This document shows positions 12,761-22,359 of a stretch of 64,000 bases of DNA, piece after piece. This stretch comes from Mycolicibacillus koreensis (GTDB taxonomy: Bacteria; Actinomycetota; Actinomycetes; Mycobacteriales; Mycobacteriaceae). The DNA lies in the NCBI RefSeq assembly GCF_002104795.1, contig NZ_NCXO01000013.1:1-64000 (forward strand), written 5' to 3'. The translations under genes and the position numbers were made by a program. Position 1 is the first letter of the stretch, and each line of letters opens with the position of its first letter. The notes under the pieces are model-generated. The model did not search any database. It worked only from the letters and a program-made list of their open reading frames with translations, and was not told the DNA's origin.

Positions 12761-13935
12761 CGGCTCTGCCCCGCACTGGCCAGCGCCGCCTGCCGGGCAC
12801 GGGCGACCACCGTGGGCAGCACCGCGAGCGCGGCGTCGACGTCGGCGTCGGTGCTGGTGTGGCCCAGTGACAACCGCAGTGACCCGCGAGCCCCCACCGG
12901 ATCGGCGCCCATCGCGGTGAGTACGTGGGATGCCCTGGACACCCCGGCGGTACATGCCGAACCGGTGGAACACTCAATCCCGTTGGCGTCCAACAGCATC
13001 AGCAGAGAATCTCCTTCACAGCCACGGAAAGTGAAATGGGCGTTGCCGGGCAGGCGCGCCTGCCGGGACCCGTTGAGCACGGTGTCGGCGATCCCGGCGA
13101 GCACCCCGTCGATGAGCCGGTCACGCAGCGCCGTCAGCCGCCCCGCGGTGGCTTCCACCGCGTCCACTGCGATGGCCGCAGCGGTGGCCATCCCGACTGC
13201 ACCGGCCACATTGGGTGTGCCCGAACGGATGTCGCGTTCCTGACCACCGCCGTGCAGCAGCGGAACACAGGAGACGTCACGGCGCAGCAGAAGGGCCCCC
13301 ATTCCGGGAGGACCCCCGAATTTGTGTGCGGTCACGCTCATCGCCGCCAATGCGGTGGTGTCGAAGGCGACCGGCAGCGCTCCGACGGCCTGTACAGCGT
13401 CGCTGTGCATCGGGACCTCGAACTCCGCGGCGATCTCAGCCAACTCGATCACCGGCAGCACGGTGCCCACCTCGTTGTTGGCCCACATCACCGTGACGAG
13501 CGCCACATCGTCGCTGCCGGCGAGCTCGGCGCGCAGCGCCGCCGGGCTCACCGACCCGTCGGGCTGAGTCGGCAGCCAGCTCACCTGCGCGCCCTCGTGC
13601 TCGACGAGCCAGTTCACCGCGTCGAGCACGGCGTGGTGTTCCACCGCGGTGGTCACGATGCGCCGTCGGCGCGGGTCGGCGGCCCGGCGCGCCCAGTACA
13701 GGCCCTTGACCGCCAGGTTGTCGCTCTCGGTGCCGCCGGCGGTGAACAGTACCTCCGAGGGCCGCGCCGACAGCGCGGCCGCCAGCGCCTCGCGGGACTC
13801 CTCCATCACCCGCCGGGCGGCGCGTCCGGCGGTGTGCAGCGAGGACGCATTGCCGACCATGCCGAGCGCGGCCGTCATCGCCTCGATGGCCGCCGGATAC
13901 ATCGGCGTGGTGGCGGCGTGGTCCAAATACACCAT
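12757..13935 (-). CDS. Cysteine desulfurase (IscS/NifS family)
   Basis: PLP enzyme that converts cysteine to alanine and an enzyme-bound persulfide. With the start at 13935 ([12 protein letters not shown]) it is 392 residues, nearly the same as M. tuberculosis Rv3025c (called iscS). Visible sites: His100 ([10 protein letters not shown]), PLP lysine K205 (TAHKFGG), and the catalytic loop C328 ([11 protein letters not shown]). The four-base overlap with mnmA suggests its main sulfur acceptor is the tRNA thiolation enzyme. An upstream in-frame start at 13983 would add 16 arginine-rich residues that run into the terminator and is rejected. Confidence 0.95.
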   Translation of the reverse strand: MVYLDHAATTPMYPAAIEAMTAALGMVGNASSLHTAGRAARRVMEESREALAAALSARPSEVLFTAGGTESDNLAVKGLYWARRAADPRRRRIVTTAVEHHAVLDAVNWLVEHEGAQVSWLPTQPDGSVSPAALRAELAGSDDVALVTVMWANNEVGTVLPVIELAEIAAEFEVPMHSDAVQAVGALPVAFDTTALAAMSVTAHKFGGPPGMGALLLRRDVSCVPLLHGGGQERDIRSGTPNVAGAVGMATAAAIAVDAVEATAGRLTALRDRLIDGVLAGIADTVLNGSRQARLPGNAHFTFRGCEGDSLLMLLDANGIECSTGSACTAGVSRASHVLTAMGADPVGARGSLRLSLGHTSTDADVDAALAVLPTVVARARQAALASAGQSR

Positions 13936-13978
13936 GACCCGCCCAGAATACCGGCGCCGCCGGGCGCCGCCGCGAGCA

Positions 13979-14023
13979 GACACAAAAGCCCCCGCACGCC
14001 GGGCGCGCGGGGGCTTCTGTGTC
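13979..14023 (-). terminator. Strong hairpin terminator downstream of etfA
   Basis: A 17-base arm at 13979-13995 pairs with 14007-14023 with one mismatch around a 11-base loop; the inner part (13987-13995 with 14007-14015) is perfect GC-rich pairing. It lies 14 bases past the etfA stop and in front of the next gene on the same strand, so it separates etfBA from the desulfurase operon. Confidence 0.85.
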
Positions 14024-14036
14024 CGGTGGGCCGGGC

Positions 14037-14993
14037 TCAGCCCTTGCGGGCCTTGACCGCCTCGGTCAGCTGCGGGGCGACGTTGAACAGGTCCCCGACG
14101 ATGCCGTAGTCGGCGATCTCGAAGATCGGCGCCTCCTCGTCCTTGTTGACCACCACGATGGTCTTGGACGTCTGCATCCCGGCGCGGTGCTGAATCGCCC
14201 CGGAGATGCCCAGCGCGATGTACAGCTGCGGCGAGACGGTCTTGCCGGTCTGACCGATCTGGAACTGCCCCGGGTAGTACCCGGAGTCCACCGCGGCACG
14301 CGACGCACCGACGGCGGCGCCGAGCGAGTCGGCGAGTTCCTCGACCACGCTGAAGTTGTCGGCGCTGCCGACACCGCGGCCACCGGCGACCACGATCGTG
14401 GCCTCGGTGAGCTCCGGGCGGTCCCCGGCCTCCACCGGCTCGCGCGCGGTGATCTTGGTGGCGTTCTCGGCCTGCTCGGGCACCTCGACGGTGACCTTCT
14501 CGCCGGCCCCGTCGGCGGGCTGCGGCTCGATGGCGCCGGCGCGCACGCTGATCACCGGGGTGTCACCGTTGGCCTGCGCCTCCACGGTGTACGCACCACC
14601 GAAGATCGAGTGCACCACCTTCGCGCCCTCCTGCACGTCGACGACGTCGACGAGCAGACCGGAGCCGATGCGCGCGGCCAGCCGCCCGGCGACCTCCCGG
14701 CCGTCGGGCGAGGCGGCCAGCAGCACCGCGGCGGGGCTGGCCGACTCGGTCAGCGACGCCAGCACGTCGACCACCGGGGTGACCAGGTACTTGTCGACGT
14801 CGTCGGACTCGGCGACGTAGATCTTGGCCGCGCCGGCCGCCTTGAGCCCGTCGACCAGCGGGTCGGCGGTGCCGGGGGCGCCGACGACGACCGCGGACGG
14901 CTCACCCAGCGCACGGGCGGCGGTGATCAGTTCGGAGGTCACCTTTTTCACGGCGCCCTCGGCGTGCTCCACGAGCACCAATACTTCTGCCAT
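14037..14993 (-). CDS. etfA: Electron transfer flavoprotein alpha subunit
   Basis: 318 residues, full length. EtfA carries the FAD that takes electrons from acyl-CoA dehydrogenases (such as the FadE22-type enzyme in this window) and hands them on to the respiratory chain. The N-terminal domain begins [17 protein letters not shown]. The C-terminal FAD domain shows [52 protein letters not shown] and [23 protein letters not shown]. It is co-transcribed after etfB with a 32-base gap. Ortholog of Rv3028c (fixB). Confidence 0.97.
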   Translation of the reverse strand: MAEVLVLVEHAEGAVKKVTSELITAARALGEPSAVVVGAPGTADPLVDGLKAAGAAKIYVAESDDVDKYLVTPVVDVLASLTESASPAAVLLAASPDGREVAGRLAARIGSGLLVDVVDVQEGAKVVHSIFGGAYTVEAQANGDTPVISVRAGAIEPQPADGAGEKVTVEVPEQAENATKITAREPVEAGDRPELTEATIVVAGGRGVGSADNFSVVEELADSLGAAVGASRAAVDSGYYPGQFQIGQTGKTVSPQLYIALGISGAIQHRAGMQTSKTIVVVNKDEEAPIFEIADYGIVGDLFNVAPQLTEAVKARKG

Positions 14994-15025
14994 GTTGTCT
15001 CTTCCCTAACTCAGTCTGGACGTCT

Positions 15026-15817
15026 CTAGATGATCTTCTGAGCAACCAGGTAGTCGGCGATCTTGGTGCCCCCGTCGCCCTCGTCGGTGACCTTCTCACC
15101 GGCGGTCTTGGGCGGCTTGGGCGTCGAGGCGGTCACCGTGGACCCGGCGTTGGCGACGCCGACCTCGTCGGCCTCCACACCGATCTCGGCCAGGGTGAGC
15201 ACGGTGACTTCCTTCTTCTTGGCGGCCATGATGCCCTTGAAGGACGGGAAGCGCGGCTCGTTGATCTTCTCGTTGACGCTGACCACCGCCGGCAGCGTGG
15301 CCTCGAGGTTGAACACACCCTCGTCGGTCTCCCGCTCGCCGGTGATCTTGTCGCCCTCGACGGTCAGCTTGCGCACATGGGTCAGCTGCGGCAGGCCCAG
15401 GTACTCGGCGATGATGGCCGGCACCGCGCCGCCCACCCCGTCGGTGGACTCGTTGCCGGCGATGACCAGCTCGGTGCCCTCGATGGTGCCCAGGGCGCGG
15501 GCCAGCGCCCACGCGGTCTGCACCACGTCGGAGCCGTGCAGGCCGTCGTCTTTGAGGTGCACCGCCTTGTCCGCGCCCATCGACAGCGCCTTGCGGATCG
15601 CCTCGGTAGCCCGCTCGGGGCCGGCGGTCAGCACCGTCACGGTGGAGTCGCCGCCCTCTTTCTCCTTGATCAGCAGGGCTTCTTCGACGGCGCGCTCGTT
15701 GATCTCGTCGAGCACCGCATCCGCGGCGTCGCGGTCGAGAGTGAAGTCACCCTCGGAGAGCTTGCGCTCCGACCATGTGTCTGGGACCTGTTTGATCAGG
15801 ACCACGATGTTCGTCAT
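15026..15817 (-). CDS. etfB: Electron transfer flavoprotein beta subunit
   Basis: The AMP-binding partner of EtfA. The start at 15817 gives MTNIVVLIKQVPDTWSERKL and 263 residues, the family length; an upstream in-frame start 20 codons earlier is rejected. The signature region EAIRKALSMGADKAVHLKD and the VIAGNESTDGVGGAVPAIIAEYLGLPQLT segment are clear. First gene of etfB-etfA. A palindrome with a TTAC/GTAA core lies 80-105 bases upstream. Ortholog of Rv3029c (fixA). Confidence 0.97.
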   Translation of the reverse strand: MTNIVVLIKQVPDTWSERKLSEGDFTLDRDAADAVLDEINERAVEEALLIKEKEGGDSTVTVLTAGPERATEAIRKALSMGADKAVHLKDDGLHGSDVVQTAWALARALGTIEGTELVIAGNESTDGVGGAVPAIIAEYLGLPQLTHVRKLTVEGDKITGERETDEGVFNLEATLPAVVSVNEKINEPRFPSFKGIMAAKKKEVTVLTLAEIGVEADEVGVANAGSTVTASTPKPPKTAGEKVTDEGDGGTKIADYLVAQKII

Positions 15818-15896
15818 AAGTCTGGCCTGTCCTCCTCGAACGAGTCCCGCGGCGGCCGGCCACCGGACTTGGCTCAAAATGTGTCACGGAACAAAA

Positions 15897-15922
15897 CCGA
15901 GGTTACCGATGAGTAACTTCGG
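15897..15922 (-). promoter_or_regulatory. Palindromic operator candidate upstream of etfB
   Basis: CCGAGGTTAC at 15897-15906 and GTAACTTCGG at 15913-15922 form an inverted repeat with one mismatch and a 6-base spacer; the core is TTACCGATGAGTAA. Palindromes of this TTAC-N6-GTAA form are typical of TetR-family operators in actinobacterial acyl-CoA metabolism. The site sits in the 220-base divergent region between etfB and the Rv3030-type gene, so it could act on either. Confidence 0.5.
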
Positions 15923-16037
15923 CTGTTTCGCTCGTCTACCATAACCGGTGGTTCCGCGGCGATCACCGGCGTCTCCCCCGGCAACCGGGCCGACCCATTC
16001 GCAACCGGAGTGCTTCACCGATAACCTCCCTTGTGCA

Positions 16038-16847
16038 ATGAGCGCATCCGCAGCCGAGGGCCCGCACCTCCACACCCCGCCGGACACTGACCCCGGGTTG
16101 GTTCTCACCGGTGAACGCACCATCCCCGGCCTCGCCGAGGAGAACTACTGGTTCCGCCGCCACGAGGTGGTCTACCAGCGGCTGGCCCCGCGCTGCGCGG
16201 GACGGCGGGTGCTCGAGGCCGGCTGCGGCGAGGGCTACGGGGCGGACCTGATCGCCGGTGTCGCCGCGGAGGTCGTCGCCGTCGACTACGACGAGACGAC
16301 GGTGGCGCATGTGCGCGCCCGCTATCCGCGGGTGGGCATCCGCCACGGCAACCTCGCCGACCTGCCGCTGCCGGACGCCGCGGTCGACGTGGTGGTCAAC
16401 TTCCAGGTCATCGAGCACCTGTGGGACCAGCCCGGGTTCATCGCCGAATGCGCCCGGGTGCTGCGCCCCGGCGGGCTGCTGATGATCTCCACCCCCAACC
16501 GGATCACGTTCTCCCCCGGGCGCGACACCCCGATCAATCCGTTCCACACCCGGGAGCTCAACGCGGCGGAGCTGACCGAACTGCTCACCGACGGCGGGTT
16601 CACGATGGAGTCGATGAACGGGCTGTTCCACGGCGCCGCGCTGCGCGCCCTCGACGCCCGCCACGGCGGGTCGATCATCGACGCCCAGATCGCCCGCGCG
16701 GTGGCCGACGCCCCCTGGCCGGCTGAGCTGCTCGCCGACGTCGCGGCCGTCGGCGCGGACGACTTCGCCCTCGTCGAGGCCGACACCGACCCGGATCACC
16801 CGATCGATGACAGCCTGGACCTGATCGCAATCGCGGTGCGCCCGTGA
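16038..16847 (+). CDS. SAM-dependent methyltransferase of the polymethylated polysaccharide cluster (Rv3030-type)
   Basis: 269 residues from ATG 16038 (MSASAAEG); an in-frame start 30 codons upstream is less likely because the family begins near this point. LTGERTIPGLAEENYWFRRHEVVYQRL is characteristic of Rv3030. The SAM-binding motif is VLEAGCGEGYGADL, followed by VVAVDYDE and the post-motif LRPGGLLMISTPN. Rv3030 belongs to the cluster linked to 6-O-methylglucose lipopolysaccharide (MGLP) synthesis and is the candidate sugar O-methyltransferase. The next gene overlaps by four bases (GTGA). Confidence 0.88.
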   Translation: MSASAAEGPHLHTPPDTDPGLVLTGERTIPGLAEENYWFRRHEVVYQRLAPRCAGRRVLEAGCGEGYGADLIAGVAAEVVAVDYDETTVAHVRARYPRVGIRHGNLADLPLPDAAVDVVVNFQVIEHLWDQPGFIAECARVLRPGGLLMISTPNRITFSPGRDTPINPFHTRELNAAELTELLTDGGFTMESMNGLFHGAALRALDARHGGSIIDAQIARAVADAPWPAELLADVAAVGADDFALVEADTDPDHPIDDSLDLIAIAVRP

Positions 16848-18436
16848 CGGATTCGCCTGCGCCGGCACCCGGCATGTTCACGCTGGTGCTGCACACGCAC
16901 CTGCCGTGGCTGGCCCATCACGGACGCTGGCCGGTCGGCGAGGAATGGCTCTACCAGTCGTGGGCGGCCTGCTATCTGCCGGTGCTGCGGGTGCTGCGCA
17001 CCTTGGCCGCCGAAGGCCGACGCAACCTGCTGACGTTGGGGATCACCCCGGTCGTGGCCGCCCAGCTCGACGATCCGTACTGCCTGGCCGGGATGGGCCA
17101 TTGGCTGGCCAACTGGCGGCTGCGTGCCGCGGAGGCCGCCAGTCTGCGCCCGGGTGATGCGGTCGGGTCGACGGCGCCGGCCTCCCAACCCGAGGCCCTG
17201 CGGGTGTTCGGGCGCCGCGAATACGCCGCCGCCGAGGCCGCCGAGGCCGACTTCGCCACCCATTGGAGCCACGGCGCCAGCCCGCTGCTGCGCGCATTGC
17301 TCGACGCCGACACGGTGGAGCTGCTCGGCGGGCCGCTGGCCCACCCGTTCCAGCCGCTGCTGGCCCCGCGGCTGCGGGAGTTCGCGCTGGCCGAGGGCCT
17401 CGCCGACACCCGCCACCGGCTGGCACACACCCCGCGCGGGATCTGGGCGCCCGAATGCGCCTACGCCCCGGGCATGGAGCACGGCTACGCCGCCGCCGGC
17501 GTGGGGCATTTCATGGTCGACGGGCCGTCGCTGCACGGCGACACCGCGCTGGGGCGCCCGGTCACCGACTCCGGGGTGCTGGCGTTCGGCCGGGACCTGA
17601 CCGTCAGCTACCGGGTGTGGTCGCCGAAGTCGGGCTACCCCGGCCACGCCGCGTACCGGGACTTTCACACCTACGATCACCGCACCGGGTTGAAGCCGGC
17701 ACGGGTCACCGGGCGCACGGTCGCCCCGGACCGCAAAGCGCCCTACGATCCGGCCCGCGCCGACACCGCCGTCGACACCCACGTCGCCGACTTCGTCGAC
17801 GTGGTGCGCCGGCGGCTGCACAGCGAAACCGAGCGCATCGGGCGGCCCGCCCACGTCGTCGCCGCGTTCGACACCGAGCTGTTCGGGCACTGGTGGCATG
17901 AGGGACCGATCTGGCTGGAGCGGGTGCTGCGCGCCCTGCCCGCGGCCGGGGTGCGGGTGGGCACCCTCGCCGACGCCGCGGCCGCCGGGTTCGTCGGCTC
18001 CCCGGTGGACCTGCCGGCCGGCTCGTGGGGATCGGGCAAGAACTGGCAGGTGTGGTCCGGGGAGCAGGTCGCCGACCTGGTGTCACTCAACGCCGAGGTG
18101 GTCGAGACTGCGTTGAGCGCCGTGGACAAGGCCCTTCCGCCGGCCGCGGCGGGCACCGCCTCGCTGAACGGGCCGGCGGTGCGCGACCGGGTCGCCGACC
18201 AGATCCTGCGCGAGGCGCTGCTGACGGTCTCCAGCGACTGGCCGTTCATGGTCAGCAAGGACTCGGCCGCCGAGTACGCGCGCTACCGCGCTCACCTGCA
18301 CGCCCACGCCACCCGGGAGATCGCCGACGCGCTGGCCTCCGGCCGCCGCGAGACCGCCGCCCGGCTGGCCGATGGTTGGAACCGCGCCGACGGGTTGTTC
18401 GGCGCCCTGGATGCCCGGAGGCTGCCGCGGCCATGA
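16844..18436 (+). CDS. GH57 family alpha-glucan branching enzyme (Rv3031-type)
   Basis: 530 residues. GH57 enzymes of this group make alpha-1,6 branches on alpha-1,4-glucans. The catalytic residues expected for the family are present: the nucleophile at E204 in WAPECAY and the acid/base Asp at D343 in FDTELFGHWWHEGP. N-terminal VLHTHLPWLAHHGRWPVGEEWLY is the GH57 opening motif, and the C-terminal DWPFMVSKDSAAEYA belongs to the helical domain. It overlaps both neighbours by four bases (GTGA, ATGA), so methyltransferase, branching enzyme and glucosyltransferase are coupled. In M. tuberculosis Rv3031 is linked to MGLP synthesis. Confidence 0.92.
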   Translation: MTDSPAPAPGMFTLVLHTHLPWLAHHGRWPVGEEWLYQSWAACYLPVLRVLRTLAAEGRRNLLTLGITPVVAAQLDDPYCLAGMGHWLANWRLRAAEAASLRPGDAVGSTAPASQPEALRVFGRREYAAAEAAEADFATHWSHGASPLLRALLDADTVELLGGPLAHPFQPLLAPRLREFALAEGLADTRHRLAHTPRGIWAPECAYAPGMEHGYAAAGVGHFMVDGPSLHGDTALGRPVTDSGVLAFGRDLTVSYRVWSPKSGYPGHAAYRDFHTYDHRTGLKPARVTGRTVAPDRKAPYDPARADTAVDTHVADFVDVVRRRLHSETERIGRPAHVVAAFDTELFGHWWHEGPIWLERVLRALPAAGVRVGTLADAAAAGFVGSPVDLPAGSWGSGKNWQVWSGEQVADLVSLNAEVVETALSAVDKALPPAAAGTASLNGPAVRDRVADQILREALLTVSSDWPFMVSKDSAAEYARYRAHLHAHATREIADALASGRRETAARLADGWNRADGLFGALDARRLPRP

Positions 18437-19677
18437 AGATCTTGATGGTGTCTTGGGAGTACCCGCCGGTGGTGGTCGGCGGGCTGGGCCGCCACGTCCA
18501 TCACCTGTCGGTGGCGCTGGCCGCTGCCGGCCACGAAGTGGTGGTGCTCGCCCGCCAACCCACCGGCACCGACCCGAGCACCCATCCGCCCAGCGACGAC
18601 GTCAGCGAAGGGGTGCGGGTGATCGCCGCCGCGCACGACCCGCACGAGTTCAGCTTCGGCACCGACATGATGGCCTGGACCCTGGCGATGGGCCACTCCA
18701 TGGTACGCACCGGGTTGAACGTGAAAACCCGTGGCAGCGATGAGGTTTGGCGTCCGGATATCGTTCATGCCCATGACTGGCTGGTGGCGCATCCGGCGAT
18801 CGCGCTGGCCGAGTTCTACGACGTGCCGCTGGTGTCGACACTGCACGCCACCGAGGCGGGTCGACATTCCGGCTGGGTGTCCGGGCCGATCAGCCGGCAG
18901 GTCCACGCAGTGGAATCCTGGCTGGCCCACGAATCCGATTGTCTGATCACCTGTTCGGCGTCAATGCGCGAAGAGATCGGCGAACTGTTCGGGGCGGGCC
19001 TGGCCGAGACCACCGTGATCCGCAACGGGATCGAAGCGCAACGCTGGCCGTACGCCGAGCGTCGCCCGCACCCCGGCGCTCCGGAGCTGCTCTATGTGGG
19101 CCGACTGGAGTACGAGAAGGGCATCCAGGAGGCGATCGCGGCGCTGCCACGCATCCGACGTGTGTACCCGGGCACCACGTTGACCGTCGCCGGCGACGGC
19201 ACCCAACTCGACTGGCTGCGCGAGCAGGCCCGCAAACACCGCGTCGTCAAGGCCACCCGCTTCGTCGGCCGTCTCGACCACGACGAGCTACTCGCGATGC
19301 TGCACCGCGCCGACGCGGCGGTGCTGCCCAGCCACTACGAACCGTTCGGGCTGGCCGCGCTGGAGGCCGCCGCTGCGGGAACCCCGCTGGTGACCGCGAA
19401 CGTCGGCGGCCTCGGTGAACTGGTCGTCGACGGGGTGACCGGGATGTCCTGCCCGCCGCGCGACCCGGCTGCGCTGGCCGACGCGGTCGCCGCCGTGCTG
19501 GCCGACCCGGCCGCCGCCCAGCAGCGCGCCCGGGCCGCCCGCGAACGGCTCACCGCCGACTTCGACTGGGAGACCGTGGCCGAGGAGACCGCCGGGGTGT
19601 ACCTGGCGGCCAAACGCCGGGTGCGCTCCCCGCAGCCGCGTCGCCCCATCGTCGAACACGCCCTGCCCGACCGGTAG
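18433..19677 (+). CDS. GT4 alpha-1,4-glucosyltransferase (Rv3032-type)
   Basis: 414 residues from ATG 18433, identical in length to M. tuberculosis Rv3032, the alpha-1,4-glucosyltransferase that elongates MGLP and contributes to glycogen-like glucan. Glycogen-synthase-like N-terminus MKILMVSWEYPPVVVGGLGRHV, donor-binding C-terminal domain with LLYVGRLEYEKGIQEAI and the EX7E motif in SHYEPFGLAALEAAAAGTPLV. The start overlaps the GH57 stop by four bases. An in-frame extension upstream lies wholly inside the GH57 gene and is rejected. Confidence 0.93.
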   Translation: MKILMVSWEYPPVVVGGLGRHVHHLSVALAAAGHEVVVLARQPTGTDPSTHPPSDDVSEGVRVIAAAHDPHEFSFGTDMMAWTLAMGHSMVRTGLNVKTRGSDEVWRPDIVHAHDWLVAHPAIALAEFYDVPLVSTLHATEAGRHSGWVSGPISRQVHAVESWLAHESDCLITCSASMREEIGELFGAGLAETTVIRNGIEAQRWPYAERRPHPGAPELLYVGRLEYEKGIQEAIAALPRIRRVYPGTTLTVAGDGTQLDWLREQARKHRVVKATRFVGRLDHDELLAMLHRADAAVLPSHYEPFGLAALEAAAAGTPLVTANVGGLGELVVDGVTGMSCPPRDPAALADAVAAVLADPAAAQQRARAARERLTADFDWETVAEETAGVYLAAKRRVRSPQPRRPIVEHALPDR

Positions 19678-19701
19678 GCCGGCCGGGCAGGCGGATTGCG
19701 G

Positions 19702-20064
19702 TCAGGCGCTGCGCCGGGCGGCGACGAACGAACGCACCCCCATGGCCACGTAGCCGACCAGCAGCACGAACATCACGGTGCTGGTGATCACCGCACCGGG
19801 ACGCTCAGCGGTCCCGGCGAACAGGTCGCCGAGTTTGGCGACGTTCATCAGTGCGCCCAGCGCACCGAGCAGTGCCACGGCGAGCGCGGCATGGATGGCG
19901 TGGCGGTGAGCGGCGGGCTTGCGGGCGATCAGGCCGGCCACCAGCAGCAGGATCCCGACGAAGGCGGGGATGAGCGCGGTGACGCTGGCGAACGCGGAAG
20001 CAACGTAGGCGATGACGCCGGTGAGCACGAGGATCGCGCCGATCGCCAGGGTGAGGGTGGTCAC
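19702..20064 (-). CDS. Small four-helix membrane protein
   Basis: 120 residues with four predicted transmembrane segments (about 5-25, 29-48, 57-76 and 89-108) and short loops, ending in a basic tail (RSFVAARRSA). No domain recognised. It is convergent with the glucosyltransferase gene and sits at the place where M. tuberculosis has other small genes (Rv3032A/Rv3033), but I see no similarity to these. Function unknown; real by codon pattern and regular TM spacing. Confidence 0.7.
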   Translation of the reverse strand: MTTLTLAIGAILVLTGVIAYVASAFASVTALIPAFVGILLLVAGLIARKPAAHRHAIHAALAVALLGALGALMNVAKLGDLFAGTAERPGAVITSTVMFVLLVGYVAMGVRSFVAARRSA

Positions 20065-20215
20065 AGTGGACTCTCTTTCTCGGGGGGCGAGGCGATCGCG
20101 CGCTGCGGCGCTGATCGGCGTCGCCGATGGTCCGTCGACGGCACGGGGAGCCGATGTCGGCTCTCAACGCGCCCAACGGCGTTCGTCAACAGCGCAGTGT
20201 AGCCGGTTGCCGCTT

Positions 20216-20234
20216 CGGTATCGAATCCATACCG
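20216..20234. terminator. Small inverted repeat downstream of the Rv3034c-type gene
   Basis: CGGTAT at 20216-20221 pairs with ATACCG at 20229-20234 around a 7-base loop, with TTGCCG/CGGCA partly extending the stem. It lies about 40 bases past the stop of the acyltransferase gene on the minus strand, in a 211-base gap. A weak terminator is possible; no U-tract is seen. Confidence 0.3.
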
Positions 20235-20275
20235 GCAGCGCGGATTTGGTCACCGTCGGCGTTGCGGCGACGTGC

Positions 20276-21013
20276 TCAGCCGGCCGCCTTCTTGCGCTCG
20301 ATGTCGGCCAGCGCCTCGGCGAGTTCGGCCCGCTGTGCCGCGCTGGCCTCCCACTGGTCCTTGCGGTTCTTGACGACCCTGGCCGGGGCGCCGACCGCGA
20401 TCGAAAAGTCCGGGATGTCACCGCGTACCACCGCGTGCGAACCCAGGACGCAGCCCCGCCCGATGGTGGTGCCGCGCTGCACGGTCACCTTCGCCGCCAC
20501 CCAGGTGTCGGGGCCGATCCGCACCGGGGTCTTGACGATGCCCTGGTCTTTGATCGGCAGGGTGATGTCGTCCATCTTGTGGTCGAAATCGACGATGTAG
20601 CACCAATCGGCCATCAGCACCGAATCACCGAGTTCGATATCGAGATAGGCGTTGATCACGTTGTCGCGGCCGAGCACCACCTTGTCGCCGAACCGCAGCG
20701 AACCCTCATGGGCGCGGATCGTGTTCTTGTCGCCGATGTGCACCCAGCGACCGATCTCCAGTTGCGCCAGTTCGGGGGTGGCCTGGATCTCCACGTCCTT
20801 GCCCAAAAACACCATGCCGCGGGTGATGATGTGCGGATTGGTCAACTTGAACTTGGCCAGCCGCCAGTACCTGACGAGGTACCACGGGGTGTAGGCCCGG
20901 TTGGCCAGCACCCATTTCAGCGAGGCCCGGGTGAGGAACCGGGCCTGGCGGGGATCGCGCAGCCGGGAACCCCGCCACCGTTTGTGGATGGGGGCGCCCC
21001 ACATGGTGGTCAT
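20276..21013 (-). CDS. Left-handed beta-helix acyltransferase (Rv3034c-type)
   Basis: 245 residues. From about residue 70 the sequence follows hexapeptide-repeat coils ([LIV]GxxxxI periodicity: LEIGRWVHIGDKNTI, LRFGDKVVLGRDNVI, VRIGPDTWVAAKVTV, TTIGRGCVLGSHAVV) and ends with SIAVGAPARVVKNR, the standard C-terminus of xenobiotic/sugar O-acetyltransferases. Catalytic His could be H171 or the one in GSHAVV. Rv3034c has been proposed to acylate MGLP. It is shorter than I remember for Rv3034c (about 300 residues), the difference being at the N-terminus. Divergent from the PQQ-propeller lipoprotein by about 50 bases. Confidence 0.82.
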   Translation of the reverse strand: MTTMWGAPIHKRWRGSRLRDPRQARFLTRASLKWVLANRAYTPWYLVRYWRLAKFKLTNPHIITRGMVFLGKDVEIQATPELAQLEIGRWVHIGDKNTIRAHEGSLRFGDKVVLGRDNVINAYLDIELGDSVLMADWCYIVDFDHKMDDITLPIKDQGIVKTPVRIGPDTWVAAKVTVQRGTTIGRGCVLGSHAVVRGDIPDFSIAVGAPARVVKNRKDQWEASAAQRAELAEALADIERKKAAG

Positions 21014-21063
21014 GACCGGAAAGCCTACGCGAGCGGTTTACCGCGACCCGATACGCTCACCTG

Positions 21064-22359
21064 ATGCTGCGCCGGTTCCTTCCGACCGCGGCCGCGCTGG
21101 TGGTGACGCTGGCCGGCTGCACCAACACCGACTCCTGGGTGGAGCCGGTGGCCTCGGCGGGCTGGTCGGCCCCCTACGCCGACGCGGCCAACAGCAGCTA
21201 CACCGAAACCGCCGGCGCGTCAGCGCTGGCGTTGGCCTGGACCCGCTCGGTCAAGGGCGATCTCGGTGCCGGACCGGCACTCAGCGAGACCGGGTATCTG
21301 GGGCTCAACGCGCAGACCGACGCGGGATGCTCGCTGATGCAGTGGGAGGACGACAACGCCGGCCGGCAGCGCTGGTGTCTGCGGCTGGCGCAGGGCGGCG
21401 GCTTCGCCGGGGTGCTGTTCGACAAGTTCGACAACCTGTATGTGGGTGAGCCGGGCCAGATGCTGGCGTTCCCGATCACCCAGTGGGTGCGCTGGCGCCA
21501 ACCGGTGATCGGGATGCCGACCACGCCGCGGATGCTCGACCCGGGCCGTCTGCTGGTAGTGACCCATCTCGGGCAGGTGCTGGTGTTCGACGCCCACCGC
21601 GGCACCGTGGTGGGCACCCCGCTGGATCTCGTCGAAGGGGTGGCGCCCACCGATCCGCGCCGCGGGCTCGGCGACTGCGCCCGCGGCGGGCCGGCGTGCC
21701 CGGTGGCGGCCCCACCGGCGTTCGACGCCGGGACCAACCTGGTGGTGCTCAACCTGTGGGAGCCCGGCGCCGACGCCCCGGTGCTGGCGGGCCTGCGCTA
21801 CCACCCGGGAGGCTCCCCCCAGTTCACCCGGGAGTGGGCCTCAAGCGCGGTCGGCGACGGCGCACTGGGCGCCCCGGTGTTCGCCGCCGACGGCCAGACC
21901 GTCTACGTCACCGGCCGCGACGAGCAGCTGTGGGCGCTGGACGCCGCCGACGGCTCCGCGAAGTGGTCGGCGCCGTTGGGGTTCGCGGCCCAGACCCCGC
22001 CGGCGGTCTCCCCCGACGGGGTGATCGTGGCCGGCGGCGGCCCGCAGACCGATCTGGTGGCGATCCGCGACGACGACGACCACGGCGAGCCGTTGTGGCG
22101 CCGCGACGACGTCACCCCGCTGGCCACCGCCGGCCTGGCCGGCGACAAGGTCGCCTACACGGTGGTCGACGGCACCTCGGTGGGCCCGACCGGGCTGTCG
22201 CTGCTGGTGTTCGACCCCGGCGACGGGCGCACCCTCAACAGCTATCCGCTGCCGGAGGCCTCCGGATTCCCGGTGGGGGTGGCGGTCGGGTCCGACCGGA
22301 GCGTGGTCACCGCCACCAGCGCCGGGCAGGTGTACAGCTTCGCCCCCACCGGGTCATGA
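21064..22359 (+). CDS. PQQ-type beta-propeller lipoprotein (Rv3035-type)
   Basis: 431 residues with a lipoprotein signal peptide MLRRFLPTAAALVVTLAGC (lipobox LAGC). The mature protein has repeated propeller-blade strands (for example VYVTGRDEQLWALDAADGSAKWSAPL, SPDGVIVAGG), typical of PQQ-like/WD40-like domains that scaffold envelope complexes. It does not show the quinone ligands of true quinoproteins, so a binding role is more likely than catalysis. Conserved next to Rv3034c in the MGLP neighbourhood; no direct functional evidence. Overlaps the next gene by four bases. Confidence 0.85.
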   Translation: MLRRFLPTAAALVVTLAGCTNTDSWVEPVASAGWSAPYADAANSSYTETAGASALALAWTRSVKGDLGAGPALSETGYLGLNAQTDAGCSLMQWEDDNAGRQRWCLRLAQGGGFAGVLFDKFDNLYVGEPGQMLAFPITQWVRWRQPVIGMPTTPRMLDPGRLLVVTHLGQVLVFDAHRGTVVGTPLDLVEGVAPTDPRRGLGDCARGGPACPVAAPPAFDAGTNLVVLNLWEPGADAPVLAGLRYHPGGSPQFTREWASSAVGDGALGAPVFAADGQTVYVTGRDEQLWALDAADGSAKWSAPLGFAAQTPPAVSPDGVIVAGGGPQTDLVAIRDDDDHGEPLWRRDDVTPLATAGLAGDKVAYTVVDGTSVGPTGLSLLVFDPGDGRTLNSYPLPEASGFPVGVAVGSDRSVVTATSAGQVYSFAPTGS

